This document shows, one piece after another, positions 43,012 to 51,709 of a stretch of DNA of 64,000 nt; positions within the stretch are counted from its first letter, which is position 1; each line of letters opens with the position of its first letter. A program made the translations under genes and the position numbers. The notes under the pieces were generated by a model. The model was not told the origin of the DNA. It made no database searches and saw nothing but the letters and a program-made list of their open reading frames with translations. Source of the DNA: Paenibacillus lactis. GTDB lineage: Bacteria > Bacillota > Bacilli > Paenibacillales > Paenibacillaceae. The stretch is taken from contig NZ_JAGGKI010000011.1 of NCBI RefSeq assembly GCF_017873605.1, forward strand, positions 124,001 to 188,000, written 5' to 3'.

Positions 43012-44337
43012 ATGAAGAAATGGGTTGAACCTAACGAGAATTGGCCGCCATACGCCCTGCTGACAGGTTATTTGATCAAATGGATCGTGCTTGGCAGCAT
43101 CGTCGGCATGATGACAGGCAGTGCCTCTGCCTTCTTTCTTTATAGCCTTGACTATGTAACGAACCTTCGAATAGGAAACCCTTGGCTGCTGTTCCTCCTT
43201 CCCCTGGGAGGCGTTGTGGTCAGCTTCCTCTACGAAAGGTTCGGCAAGAGCAGTGCGAAGGGAAATAATCTTATCCTGGAACAGATCCATGGCGGCACAG
43301 AATCCATCCCGCTGCGGATGGCGCCGCTGGTCCTCTTCGGGACGCTGGTTACGCATCTGTTCGGAGGCTCCGCCGGACGTGAAGGCACAGCCGTCCAAAT
43401 GGGGGGAAGCTTATCGGAGTGGTTCGGCAAGCTCATTCGCGTGACATCGCTTGATCGAAAGATCCTGCTTATCTGCGGAATTAGCGGCGGCTTCGGCTCC
43501 ATCTTCGGCACACCGCTCGCCGGAACGCTGTTTGGTCTCGAAGTCCTAGCCATTGGCCTCATCTCGCACCAGGCGTTAATTCCTGCCTTCATCGCCAGCC
43601 TGGTCGGCAACTTAACCGCCACTTCCCTCTGGGGTGTCGGCCATGCGCATTATCTGATCGGGGAGATTCCCCCTCTGAGCTTTATCGTCCTGATGAAAGT
43701 CGTTGCAGCTTCGATCCTCTTCGGACTCGTAAGCCGGCTATTCAGCGAGCTTACCCATGCTCTGAAAAAATGGTACAGCCACGTTTTCCGCAATCCTATG
43801 GTCAAAAGCGCAATGGGAGGCGTCATCCTCATTGGGCTGGTTTATCTGCTTGGCACACGCGATTACTTGGGACTTGGCCTCCCCCTGATCGAAGAATCCT
43901 TCGCTGGGGAAGTTTCGCCATTCGCCTTTCTTGGTAAAATCCTCTTTACCTCGCTGACGCTTGGAGCAGGGTTTCAGGGTGGCGAGGTAACGCCGCTGTT
44001 TGCCATTGGGGCAACGCTGGGCAATGCGTTATCGGGATGGCTCGGATTGTACGCCCCTTTCCTGGCCGCATTAGGTTTTATTGCTGTATTCTGCGGGGCA
44101 ACCAACACCCCGATTGCTTGTTTTATCATGGGAATCGAGCTGTTTGGAGGAGAAGGCGCCGTGTATATGCTCTTGGCCTGCGTCATAAGCTACTTGTTCT
44201 CCGGGCACTCCGGCATCTACACCTCCCAGCACATCGGCGCGTCCAAGCACCCGCTCCTCTCGTTTCCACCGGGAACAACGCTTGCGGGAGCAAAAGAACT
44301 GCACAAAGCAAAGCGCAAGCAAAAGACGTCCGAGTGA
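43012..44337 (+). CDS. eriC: CLC-F type fluoride/proton antiporter
   Basis: 441-aa membrane protein of the CLC family that should export fluoride. CLC landmarks are altered in the way of the fluoride branch: GNNLILEQIH in place of GSGIP, GGSAGREGTAVQMGG in place of GREGP, and GAGFQGGEVTPLFAIGATLG, with GGEVTP typical of CLC-F. The fluoride riboswitch directly upstream is strong independent support. The ATG at 43012 follows a weak site (GGGTGA); a TTG one codon earlier is the alternative. It ends in a terminator that overlaps its stop. No second fluoride exporter gene (crcB/fluc) is present here. Confidence 0.9.
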   Translation: MKKWVEPNENWPPYALLTGYLIKWIVLGSIVGMMTGSASAFFLYSLDYVTNLRIGNPWLLFLLPLGGVVVSFLYERFGKSSAKGNNLILEQIHGGTESIPLRMAPLVLFGTLVTHLFGGSAGREGTAVQMGGSLSEWFGKLIRVTSLDRKILLICGISGGFGSIFGTPLAGTLFGLEVLAIGLISHQALIPAFIASLVGNLTATSLWGVGHAHYLIGEIPPLSFIVLMKVVAASILFGLVSRLFSELTHALKKWYSHVFRNPMVKSAMGGVILIGLVYLLGTRDYLGLGLPLIEESFAGEVSPFAFLGKILFTSLTLGAGFQGGEVTPLFAIGATLGNALSGWLGLYAPFLAALGFIAVFCGATNTPIACFIMGIELFGGEGAVYMLLACVISYLFSGHSGIYTSQHIGASKHPLLSFPPGTTLAGAKELHKAKRKQKTSE

Positions 44338-44350
44338 TCGGGCGTCTTTT
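44323..44350 (+). terminator. Terminator of the fluoride exporter gene
   Basis: Stem AAGACGTCCG / CGGGCGTCTT with a 6-base loop that contains the stop codon, followed by TTC. Confidence 0.7.
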
Positions 44351-44477
44351 CATTTGCCGCAGGCAGCCCTGCCTCACTCTGTGAGCGGCGTAATGATGGA
44401 TGCTGTACGCTGCTATAACCCGAAGCCCGGACGACGAACCAAGGCAGGTCATTTGTACGAAGAACGCTTTTTCACAC

Positions 44478-44524
44478 AAAAAAAAGAGAGGCACCCCCAA
44501 GATCCAATGATCTTGGTGCACCTC
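44478..44524 (-). terminator. Terminator of the GntR-ABC operon
   Basis: Minus-strand stem GAGGTGCACCAAGATC / GATCTTGGGGGTGCCTC with the loop ATTG, followed by TCTTTTTTTT. It lies 20 bases past the permease stop. Confidence 0.9.
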
Positions 44525-44544
44525 CCTGTTGCATCTTCTGGCAA

Positions 44545-45228
44545 TTACACCGTTGATCTGCGCAGACACTGGCGAGAGCACAGTGCAAGGATAAGCACAA
44601 TCGGAATCATCCATAGCGTCAAGTCGAGAGCAGAATGACTAGCAAACCATTTAAAGATCGGCCCCCACCATTCGTATCGCATCGCAATCAAGCTGAGACC
44701 CGAGATGATGATCGTAACGGCTGCAAGCATGATAAACGTTCGGATCCCTCTGAATCTTAAGAAAAACGCTCCGATGCCCAGCCCCAACATGGAAAACCAT
44801 AACATTAAGATGACATTCACAACGAATTGGATAAGCCATGATCCATCATTCAGATACGGTAAATTGAAGAAGCGCATATGATCTCCCCATGCCCCGGTCC
44901 ATACTTCAATATGGGATAGAACCACAAGAAGTGCCGAGTTGAAGATACTGATCAAGGTTATAAAGGTAAGGGTCCCTATGAAAAAGTCCGTTCTGCGTAT
45001 GCTAAACCCCGTGGTGAAGGGGAACAACTGAATCGCTGTGGTCAATGAGGTAACGAACATGAATATATAGATGGTACCCAAACCGCCCGTATACAACGTC
45101 TCTCCATTAATCAATACACCGATCAGCAAATTGACCAAGAAACTGAAGGCCATGATCATCCAAGGCAAATAAAACCACGTAAGTTTATGTCTTAAATGAA
45201 TGTTAATAACGCTGGATATCCCTCTCAT
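44545..45228 (-). CDS. ABC transporter membrane subunit
   Basis: 227-aa membrane protein with about six hydrophobic helices (for example LVNLLIGVLINGETLY, TLTFITLISIFNSALLVVLS and FIMLAAVTIIISGLSLIAM). It belongs to the permease side of small ABC exporters, as its gene follows the ATPase gene with a TAATG overlap. No strong family motif is seen apart from the layout. The operon is GntR regulator, ATPase, permease. Confidence 0.82.
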   Translation of the reverse strand: MRGISSVINIHLRHKLTWFYLPWMIMAFSFLVNLLIGVLINGETLYTGGLGTIYIFMFVTSLTTAIQLFPFTTGFSIRRTDFFIGTLTFITLISIFNSALLVVLSHIEVWTGAWGDHMRFFNLPYLNDGSWLIQFVVNVILMLWFSMLGLGIGAFFLRFRGIRTFIMLAAVTIIISGLSLIAMRYEWWGPIFKWFASHSALDLTLWMIPIVLILALCSRQCLRRSTV

Positions 45229-46115
45229 TAGCGGCTCGCCACCTTTCCGTTTCTCGTTAAATGAACGATTAATTGCTGCAAGGATACGGGTACCGTTTCC
45301 AGTCCTGCTTGTGCTGCTTCTTGCTTCACCTCTGCTTCGGTCTTGCCCATCACCGTAGCCGAAACCATTGATCCGAGCGATTCCGTATGAATGACTTTTC
45401 TGCCTTGAATAAAGGATTCAACCGCAGATTGATGCCCGATCACATTGCAGGTCCGTCCGCGGAGTTCATCGGTATCCGAATCCAGCAATATTTTTCCTTC
45501 ATCGATAAGAATGATATGCTCCAGCAGCCTGCTGACTTCATCTATCAAATGTGTGGACAGAATAATGGTACGCGGATGGCTGGTGTAATCTTCGATCAGC
45601 TGATCATAGAAAAGCTCTCTTGCAACGGCGTCGAGGCCAAGATAAGGCTCGTCGAACACCGTAATGGGCGCTCGGCTGGCGAGTCCTACGATGATCCCGA
45701 CCGCTGACAGCATGCCGCGCGACAATCTCTTCACAAGGCGCTTCATCGGCAGACGGAAAATTTCGATCAGCGCTTTGGCGTATTCCGCGTCCCAGTTCGG
45801 GTATACGTCGGAGGCAATCCCCATGACATCCCGGACGGTAACTAAATCCGGATATTTCTGACTCTCCCTGATAAAGCATATCTGCTGAATCACCTTGTTA
45901 TTTTCATAAGGATGCTCGCCAAATACGCGGATCTCCCCTTTGGTTGAGAACTGCTGTGCCGTAATCATCTGCATGATGGTTGTTTTCCCGGCGCCGTTTC
46001 TCCCCAGCAATCCGTAAATCTTATTCGCCTCGATCCTAAAGCTGACATTATCGACGGCCGTAAAATCCTTGTATACCTTGCTCAAATTGTTGACTTCGAT
46101 GACGGTTTGGCTCAT
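45228..46115 (-). CDS. ABC transporter ATP-binding protein
   Basis: 295-aa ATPase with Walker A GLLGRNGAGKTTIMQM, a signature loop reading KRLSRGMLSAVGIIVG (in place of LSGGQ), Walker B APITVFDEPYLGLDAV and the switch His in IILSTHLIDEV. The variant signature and C-terminal extension of about 80 residues are typical of YtrB/BcrA-like exporter ATPases. The gene overlaps the GntR stop and the permease start, so the three are tightly coupled. The substrate may be an antimicrobial peptide or cell-wall stress compound by analogy with ytr systems. Confidence 0.93.
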   Translation of the reverse strand: MSQTVIEVNNLSKVYKDFTAVDNVSFRIEANKIYGLLGRNGAGKTTIMQMITAQQFSTKGEIRVFGEHPYENNKVIQQICFIRESQKYPDLVTVRDVMGIASDVYPNWDAEYAKALIEIFRLPMKRLVKRLSRGMLSAVGIIVGLASRAPITVFDEPYLGLDAVARELFYDQLIEDYTSHPRTIILSTHLIDEVSRLLEHIILIDEGKILLDSDTDELRGRTCNVIGHQSAVESFIQGRKVIHTESLGSMVSATVMGKTEAEVKQEAAQAGLETVPVSLQQLIVHLTRNGKVASR

Positions 46116-46513
46116 CAGTCTTGCTCCCCTCTGCGGATCATTTCCGATAATTGATCTTTCGTAATCCCAAGCTTCTCGGCTTCCTTCACCATAGCCACAA
46201 CGTACTGCTCATAAAACTCCGTCTTGCGCTTCTCGATGAGCTGTTCACGTGCTCCCGCTGCTACAAACATGCCAATCCCCCGTTTCTTATACAAAATCCC
46301 TTGATCGACCAGCAGATTGACGCCCTTGGCCGCTGTGGCCGGATTGATCTGGTAAAAGGCCGCAAACTGATTCGTAGATGGAACCTGCGTCTCCTCAGGC
46401 AATCGTTCCTCTATGATGTCATCTTCAATTTTGTCCGCAATTTGCATGAATATCGGTCTGCTGTCATCAATTTGAAACGCCATTACCTCACCGCTTTCGT
46501 GTTCAGACTTCAT
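46115..46513 (-). CDS. GntR-family (YtrA-type) transcriptional regulator
   Basis: Up to 132 aa; a winged helix of the YtrA subfamily without a large effector domain. Visible are DSRPIFMQIADKIEDDII, TQVPSTNQFAAFYQINPATA, AAKGVNLLVDQGILYKKRGI and a short C-terminal dimerisation helix. Two starts are possible: ATG at 46513, 24 bases after the predicted transcription start but with a poor site, or ATG at 46483 (MAFQIDDSRP), where family members usually begin and where GGTGAGG stands very close. First gene of an operon with the ABC exporter, which it should repress. Confidence 0.87.
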   Translation of the reverse strand: MKSEHESGEVMAFQIDDSRPIFMQIADKIEDDIIEERLPEETQVPSTNQFAAFYQINPATAAKGVNLLVDQGILYKKRGIGMFVAAGAREQLIEKRKTEFYEQYVVAMVKEAEKLGITKDQLSEMIRRGEQD

Positions 46514-46522
46514 TACATCTTC

Positions 46523-46572
46523 GGTTAGTTACTCATGTAATTAACCATACAAGAGATGTGGTTCCGTGTCAA
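46523..46572 (-). promoter_or_regulatory. Promoter and palindromic operator of the GntR-ABC operon
   Basis: TTGACA (46567-46572) and TATGGT (46544-46549) are 17 bases apart on the minus strand. GGTTAGTTAC TCAT GTAATTAACC (46523-46546) is a palindrome with 9 of 10 arm bases matched; it overlaps the -10 and the start point. This fits autorepression by the YtrA-type regulator. Confidence 0.8.
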
Positions 46573-46729
46573 CATTTTATTGGCCATTTTTTACAAATCG
46601 GGCGAAGGAACCCGTTTATGGTCCTAATGGTTTCATCCCGGTAAGCCGATATAGTATTGGCACACATGCAGCCGAGTTGAGCTCAAGCCAACCGAAACAG
46701 ACATAGAGAAAAGGAGTTTAGAAAGAACC

Positions 46730-47869
46730 ATGAAAAGAATCCTCTTACTCGTCATCCTCGCCATGCTTATGGTGGTGACCCCATTGAACGCGGCTTCCGC
46801 TCCGAAAATGCTTGCCTATGTTGACAAGAACAACCAGTCCTTTATCCCAGTGTCCCTCCTTAAGACCTTTGAGGGCATTCAAGTGTCCTACACAGCTGCC
46901 GAAAAGAAGCTTCGCATAACAAAAGACAATAAGCAGCTTACCCTTTACTTGGGGAGCAGGACCGCGTACATTGACGGCAAAAAAACGCAGATCAAGGCAG
47001 CCCCGTTCTCCGAGAACGGCATCACATATGTACCGCTTCAGTTTACCGCTCAGCAATTAGGCCTTGCGTTGAAGTGGGAGCCTAACCGTACAGCCTTGCA
47101 GATCAAAGACGGAGCAACATCTGCTTCGAATACACTGCCGGTGATGTCGGGCAAGCTCGTTTCGAATACATTGAAGCCGGTCACTTCGGCGAAGAAAACA
47201 TTCAAGGTTGGTTCCCGAAGCTTCAGCGCCCAGGTGGTAACCGTCTCCCTTCTGCATCCGAAGGTGGAGCTTGGCGTGGCCCTTGCCGGCAATAAACCCG
47301 GCAAAGTCGAGGATTTGCGCAGCCTTGCGAAACGGAATCAAGCGGTTGCCGCCATCAACGGAACCTACTTCGATGCCTATACCGCCGGTGCTTATAAAGC
47401 GCCTTACGGCTATCTCGTACATAACGGCGCCATTCTGCACAAGGCCCCAGGCGATAACCGGACGATCTTTACCTACGACCGTAATAATCTGACCCAGATG
47501 ATTCCGGGTCTGGACTTCAAATCGGAATATGAGCAAGGACAAATGAAAGGGGCTCTTCAAGCTGGCCCCCGTCTGGTGAAGGACGGCAAAGTTTCGCTGA
47601 ACGTCAAGAAGGAAGGCTTTAAAGATCCGAAGATTCTAACGGGTGGAGGCGCACGAAGCGCACTTGGGATCACGAAGGATCATAAGCTTATTTTGCTGAC
47701 AACAGGAGGGGCAACCATTCCCCAATTGGCGGAAATCATGAGGCAGGCCGGAGCCTACCAGGCGATGAATCTGGATGGCGGCGCATCCAGCGGGCTGTAT
47801 TACAACGGCTCTTATCTTACCGCACCCGGCCGTCAGATCAGCAACGCCCTTATCGTAAGGTTGAAATAA
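46730..47869 (+). CDS. Secreted phosphodiester glycosidase (NAGPA) with copper-amine-oxidase-N type domain
   Basis: 379-aa exported protein. After the signal peptide (MLMVVTPLNAASA) there is a stalk domain of the copper amine oxidase N-terminal type (LYLGSRTAYIDGKKTQIKAA, then GITYVPLQFTAQQLGLALKW), common in Paenibacillus surface proteins. The C-terminal part (about 160-379) is a phosphodiester glycosidase domain: QAVAAINGTYFDAYTAGAYK, GGGARSALGITKDHKLILLT, MNLDGGASSGLYYN and QISNALIV. The ribosome site AAAAGGAG is about 13 bases from the ATG. It may act on glycan phosphodiesters at the cell surface; substrate unknown. Monocistronic. Confidence 0.9.
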   Translation: MKRILLLVILAMLMVVTPLNAASAPKMLAYVDKNNQSFIPVSLLKTFEGIQVSYTAAEKKLRITKDNKQLTLYLGSRTAYIDGKKTQIKAAPFSENGITYVPLQFTAQQLGLALKWEPNRTALQIKDGATSASNTLPVMSGKLVSNTLKPVTSAKKTFKVGSRSFSAQVVTVSLLHPKVELGVALAGNKPGKVEDLRSLAKRNQAVAAINGTYFDAYTAGAYKAPYGYLVHNGAILHKAPGDNRTIFTYDRNNLTQMIPGLDFKSEYEQGQMKGALQAGPRLVKDGKVSLNVKKEGFKDPKILTGGGARSALGITKDHKLILLTTGGATIPQLAEIMRQAGAYQAMNLDGGASSGLYYNGSYLTAPGRQISNALIVRLK

Positions 47870-47942
47870 CGCCCCATAGGGCTATTACGCTTCATTAGGA
47901 CAAGTGCTTGATCGGGCAATGCCCGCACCTAGAGCATTGAAC

Positions 47943-47996
47943 AAGGCTCCTCGAATAACCGGATCACGTTACCGGACCTTCGAAGGAGCCTTTTCT
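47943..47996 (+). terminator. Terminator after the NAGPA gene
   Basis: Stem AAGGCTCCTCGA / TCGAAGGAGCCTT with an inner CCGG/CCGG pairing, then TTCTATTCC. It lies about 75 bases past the stop. Confidence 0.75.
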
Positions 47997-48129
47997 ATTC
48001 CTGTAGGATTTGTATCCTTCCTGCCTATTTGAGCCGATCTGCTTTCCCTCATGCGTACCGCGAGAAATATGTTTCGACATTAAGAAGGTGGGTGTAAATA
48101 TATAGGAAAACGATGCGAGGTGAGAAGCA

Positions 48130-48531
48130 ATGTATGAATTTCATGGCTGGATTACCATTCAAGTGACAGCTTCGAAAGCCGAGCAGGAACAACTGGAAGC
48201 GATCATTCCGAAAATACAATTAAAGATTACGGAATATGCTTGGGGAAGCGGCCTGCTGTCTCTCAATGCCGCATGCGGATGTTACTATCTGCATGTTGGA
48301 GGGTTTACGAAGGAGAAAGGTCCAGAAGCCGATGAAATCTTGTCGTTGTACCGTTATATCGGGGAGATTGCCCCTGGATCATACGGACTGCTGTATTCCA
48401 GGGATGACGAGAATCAGGAAGGTGAGGACAACGAATTTCGGGTGTTGGTGCTTGCGCGCGGGCAGCTGAAGGAGCAGCGCGATCCTTTCCTCTCTCCTTG
48501 CATCCCTGTTATTGAAGACGCATTAAGTTAA
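48130..48531 (+). CDS. Imm7-family immunity protein (orphan)
   Basis: 133-aa cytoplasmic protein that resembles immunity protein 7 (PF15585): MYEFHGWITIQVTASKAEQE at the start, the PGSYGLLYSRDDENQEGEDN core and the C-terminal ARGQLKEQRDPFLSPCIPVI. Such proteins neutralise a contact-dependent or polymorphic toxin. No toxin gene, Rhs/WXG element or secretion gene is beside it, so it is an orphan that may protect against the toxins of neighbouring strains. GAGGTGAG stands well placed before the ATG. Confidence 0.82.
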   Translation: MYEFHGWITIQVTASKAEQEQLEAIIPKIQLKITEYAWGSGLLSLNAACGCYYLHVGGFTKEKGPEADEILSLYRYIGEIAPGSYGLLYSRDDENQEGEDNEFRVLVLARGQLKEQRDPFLSPCIPVIEDALS

Positions 48532-48650
48532 CCGGCAGGGTAGTACGAGCGCAGCATCCCCTCCTTCCATCTTAACCAAACAAACTTTCATTCATTGTAA
48601 ACTTCCTAAGCCGATGATCCGGGAGCCTTCGAATTAAGTTTGAACGTAAA

Positions 48651-48690
48651 AAAGGACCATCAAAAAATGCCGATTAAAGGATGGTCCTTT
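48651..48690 (-). terminator. Terminator between convergent genes
   Basis: Stem AAAGGACCATC / GATGGTCCTTT, with TTTTTT following on the minus strand. It serves the NIPSNAP gene and probably also the Imm7 gene from the other side. Confidence 0.75.
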
Positions 48691-48727
48691 ATTGACTAAT
48701 ACAGTTTTTATGAGCTGAGCAATCTCT

Positions 48728-49090
48728 TTATTTTGCTGAAAGGATTGTATTTTCGACTGGAACCGTTGATTCGATAAAATCTTCGTCAATGAAATAAAAC
48801 GCCTTTTTTAGATTCTCTCTGCCTCCCATTTTTTCAAACCACTTCTGTACACGTTCAACGTGCTCGTTATCACTTCTAACATTATTCTCTATTTCTTCGT
48901 AAGCTTCGAGACTGTCATATTGCCATATAGCAAAAATCTCCACATTTCCTTCCTTATTCGGGGCCATCCATCTTCCAACTAATCTTGCACCATACTTTAA
49001 TTGCGTCGTTAATAGAGTGCTGTTAAAATGCTCATTAAACGCCACTGCGATACTTGCGTCAACCATGTACTTTTTTCTTCGGTAAATCAT
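48728..49090 (-). CDS. NIPSNAP-family protein
   Basis: 120-aa small protein of the dimeric alpha-beta barrel class. It shows the NIPSNAP pattern: MIYRRKKYMVDASIAVAFNE, ALVGRW-like RLVGRWMAPNKEGNVEIFAI, then WQYDSLEAYEEIENNVRSD. GGAGG lies about 10 bases before the ATG. It is convergent with Imm7, with no operon partner. The function of bacterial members is not established; stress or monooxygenase-like roles have been proposed in general. Confidence 0.8.
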   Translation of the reverse strand: MIYRRKKYMVDASIAVAFNEHFNSTLLTTQLKYGARLVGRWMAPNKEGNVEIFAIWQYDSLEAYEEIENNVRSDNEHVERVQKWFEKMGGRENLKKAFYFIDEDFIESTVPVENTILSAK

Positions 49091-49196
49091 AAGTTTATAG
49101 CCTCCGCTTTAATTAATTTTACACACCAGGCAAATTTAATGCATCCATTTCCATCCCCCAAGACAACAACCCAAGCCGGTTCAGAAAAGCTTACGG

Positions 49197-49829
49197 TTAT
49201 TCCGTCAGCTCATCGATCGTCGTTCGAACAATGACTTTAAGCGCTCGAAGCATCGTATCATGGGACAGCGTCGGCAGCCCCGGCTTCTCCAAGGCCATCT
49301 CCGTCGATGCCGGAAAATGAACGAAGCCGGCGAGGATTGGCAGCTGCCGCTTCCGGATCTCGTTCAGCACCGCATACATGGTGTTATTACAAATATAAGT
49401 GCCTGCCGTATTGGATACGGCTGCCGGAATTCCAGCTTCCTTCATCCGATTCACCATTGCACGGATCGGAAGGGTCGCGAACAGACCGTCCGGGCCCTCC
49501 GGATCGATCGGCTCATCCTGCGGCCTCGCCCCCCGGTTGTCCGCGATCACGGATTCGGGCGGCACATCCTTGGTATTTATCGCGATCCGTTCAGGGGTAA
49601 CCGCGGTTCTTCCTCCCGCCACCCCGCAAGCGATAACTGCGTCCGGTTCAAATGTACGGACCTCCTTCAGCAGGAGCTCGGCGCACTCGTCATAATGAAC
49701 CGGCAGCAGGACCGTTCGGATTTCCGCATCCGCGAAACTTTCGTTTTTGATATCGTTAATCAATCTTTCCGTCGGGTTAATGGCGCTTCCGCCAAAGGGC
49801 TCGAAGCCTGAAATCAGTATTTTTTTCAT
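49197..49829 (-). CDS. pcp: Pyroglutamyl-peptidase I
   Basis: 210-aa cysteine peptidase (family C15) that removes N-terminal pyroglutamate from peptides. The start ILISGFEPFGGSAINPTE is diagnostic. The triad can be traced: Glu in GVAGGRTAVTPERIAIN, Cys in NTAGTYICNNTMY and His in GFVHFPAS. It lies about 110 bases downstream of pxpA on the same strand, after the pxpB-pxpC-pxpA cluster, so the locus releases pyroglutamate and then opens the ring to glutamate. Confidence 0.96.
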   Translation of the reverse strand: MKKILISGFEPFGGSAINPTERLINDIKNESFADAEIRTVLLPVHYDECAELLLKEVRTFEPDAVIACGVAGGRTAVTPERIAINTKDVPPESVIADNRGARPQDEPIDPEGPDGLFATLPIRAMVNRMKEAGIPAAVSNTAGTYICNNTMYAVLNEIRKRQLPILAGFVHFPASTEMALEKPGLPTLSHDTMLRALKVIVRTTIDELTE

Positions 49830-49936
49830 TGGTCATATACTCCTGTAATCCATAATGTATATTATCTCACGAGTTCTTCATGATTGAATGGCGTATGATC
49901 TACGGTATACCTGTATTGAGGTGTTGGAAGCCTTAT

Positions 49937-50695
49937 TTAAAGGATCGACTGCACTCGCACCCCTTCCGATTCAAGCCGGGTACGCAGGGTACGTGCGAAT
50001 ACCGGCGCATGCGGACTGTCGCCGTGAATGCATATCGTATCGGCGACGATCGGAATGATCTTGCCGGACTGCGACATGACCACGCCCTCCTTGACCATCC
50101 GGAGGACTTGCCGGACCGATTGCTCCTCATCCGTAATGAGGGCGCCGGGAAGGCTCCGCGGCGTCAATGTTCCGTCATCCTGATAGGTGCGGTCGGCAAA
50201 TACTTCGCTTGCCGTTCGAAGCCCCGTCCGCTTGCCGGCATCCACCAGCTCGCTGCCGGCGAGCCCGTATAGGATTAGCCCCGGATCGATTCGATGGACG
50301 GCGCAAGCTATAGCCTCGGCCAGGGGGCGTGAAACAGCCGCCATATTATACAAGGCACCATGGGGCTTCACATGATGAAGCTTTCCACCCTCTTGAAGCG
50401 TGATAGCCATCAAGGCCCCCATCTGATACGAAACCATATCGTATGCCTCATCCGGCGTAATGTCCATTCTTCTTCTTCCGAAGCCGACCAGATCTGGCAG
50501 GCCCGGATGCGCACCGATCGACGTTCCGTGCGCGATCGCTTGGCGTACGGTAAGACGCATGACCGAAGGATCGCCGGCATGAAATCCGCAGGCGATATTG
50601 GCCGAGGTGATGCATTTCAGCAGCTCGCTATCCGATCCAAGCCGGTAGGTGCCGAAGCTTTCTCCCATATCGCAGTTAAGATCCACTTGGATCAT
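49937..50695 (-). CDS. pxpA: 5-oxoprolinase subunit A (LamB/YcsF family)
   Basis: 252-aa protein of the PxpA/YcsF family. It carries the family start VDLNCDMGESFGTYRLGSD, then SANIACGFHAGDPSVMRLTV, GAHPGLPDLVGFGRRRMDIT, HVKPHGALYNMAAVSR, FADRTYQDDGTLTPRSLPGA and a final ICIHGDSPHAP. With PxpB and PxpC it forms the ATP-dependent prokaryotic 5-oxoprolinase, converting pyroglutamate to glutamate. Its start overlaps the pxpC stop by 4 bases. Confidence 0.95.
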   Translation of the reverse strand: MIQVDLNCDMGESFGTYRLGSDSELLKCITSANIACGFHAGDPSVMRLTVRQAIAHGTSIGAHPGLPDLVGFGRRRMDITPDEAYDMVSYQMGALMAITLQEGGKLHHVKPHGALYNMAAVSRPLAEAIACAVHRIDPGLILYGLAGSELVDAGKRTGLRTASEVFADRTYQDDGTLTPRSLPGALITDEEQSVRQVLRMVKEGVVMSQSGKIIPIVADTICIHGDSPHAPVFARTLRTRLESEGVRVQSIL

Positions 50696-51696
50696 GGAAC
50701 CACTCCCTCTATTTTTCGCTTGATCATCTCACGGACGATGGCTAGCTCGCGCTCCCGTTCGTCCCGGAGACGTTCTGCCTCACGGAGCGTAATCTCCCTG
50801 AAGCGCAAGGTTCCTCCTGGCTGGAGCTGCGCGACCAGCGGGATATCGACCGAAGCGATCTGCGCGATTTTCGGATAGCCTCCGAGCGTCTGCCGGTCCG
50901 CCATGAGGATAATCGGCTGGCCGTCTGCAGGCACCTGAATCGTGCCCAAAGCAACGGCTTCCGACACATATTCCTTAGCCTTAGTCAGCCGCAGATCGGG
51001 GCCTTTCAATCGGTACCCCATCCGGTCGGATTCGGGACGGATCCGGAACGGTTGATGGAAGAAGCCATGCCGGCTGACTTCGTCAAAATCCTCATATTGG
51101 CGCCCCGGCATGGCCCGGACAGTTACCTCCTGCCCGGTTGCCGGAATCTTCCCCGGCAGCGCAAACCATCGCGGCGCATAGAATGCGCCTGTTATTGTAG
51201 AACGGTCAACCGATCGGTTCGAAAGCCGTGACGGGTATGTGGACAAACGGTCGCCTGCATGAAGCGGTCGTCCCTCCCATCCGCCGATGCCGGCCCGCAA
51301 ATAGGTGCTGCGGCTGTCCATAACCTTCGGGACGTTAAGCCCTCCCGACACGGCGAGATATGCGCGGCATCCGAAACGGACTTGTTGAAACGTGAGGACA
51401 CTATCCCTCCGGACATAAACCGGTCGCCACATCGGTACAGGCGTATCCTCGATCCGCGGCGACAAATCCCCGCCCGTAACGGCAATCCATCCGTCCTCCT
51501 CCATCCGCAGCGAGAATCCGGACCACGTGATTTCGAGCGCAGCCGCTTCGTCCGGATTGCCTACGAGCCAGTTGGCGACACGATGGGACTCCTTGTCCAT
51601 AGCACCGGACGTAATGACTCCGTACTTGCCATAGCCAAACCTTCCAAGATCTTGAACGGTAACCAGCAGCCCCGGCTTCAAGACGGTTAATCGCAT
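50692..51696 (-). CDS. pxpC: 5-oxoprolinase subunit C (KipA-like)
   Basis: 334-aa protein of the KipA/biotin-dependent carboxyltransferase-like family. Family blocks: LKPGLLVTVQDLGRFGYGKY, GVITSGAMDKESHRVANWLV, the AAALEITWSGFSLR block, and ADGQPIILMADRQTLGGYPK. It partners PxpB in the ATP-using part of 5-oxoprolinase. It follows pxpB after 13 bases and overlaps pxpA by 4. In older work the B. subtilis relatives were known as KipA and KipI, modulators of the sporulation kinase KinA. Confidence 0.94.
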   Translation of the reverse strand: MRLTVLKPGLLVTVQDLGRFGYGKYGVITSGAMDKESHRVANWLVGNPDEAAALEITWSGFSLRMEEDGWIAVTGGDLSPRIEDTPVPMWRPVYVRRDSVLTFQQVRFGCRAYLAVSGGLNVPKVMDSRSTYLRAGIGGWEGRPLHAGDRLSTYPSRLSNRSVDRSTITGAFYAPRWFALPGKIPATGQEVTVRAMPGRQYEDFDEVSRHGFFHQPFRIRPESDRMGYRLKGPDLRLTKAKEYVSEAVALGTIQVPADGQPIILMADRQTLGGYPKIAQIASVDIPLVAQLQPGGTLRFREITLREAERLRDERERELAIVREMIKRKIEGVVP

Positions 51697-51709
51697 AGCA
51701 TCACTTCCC

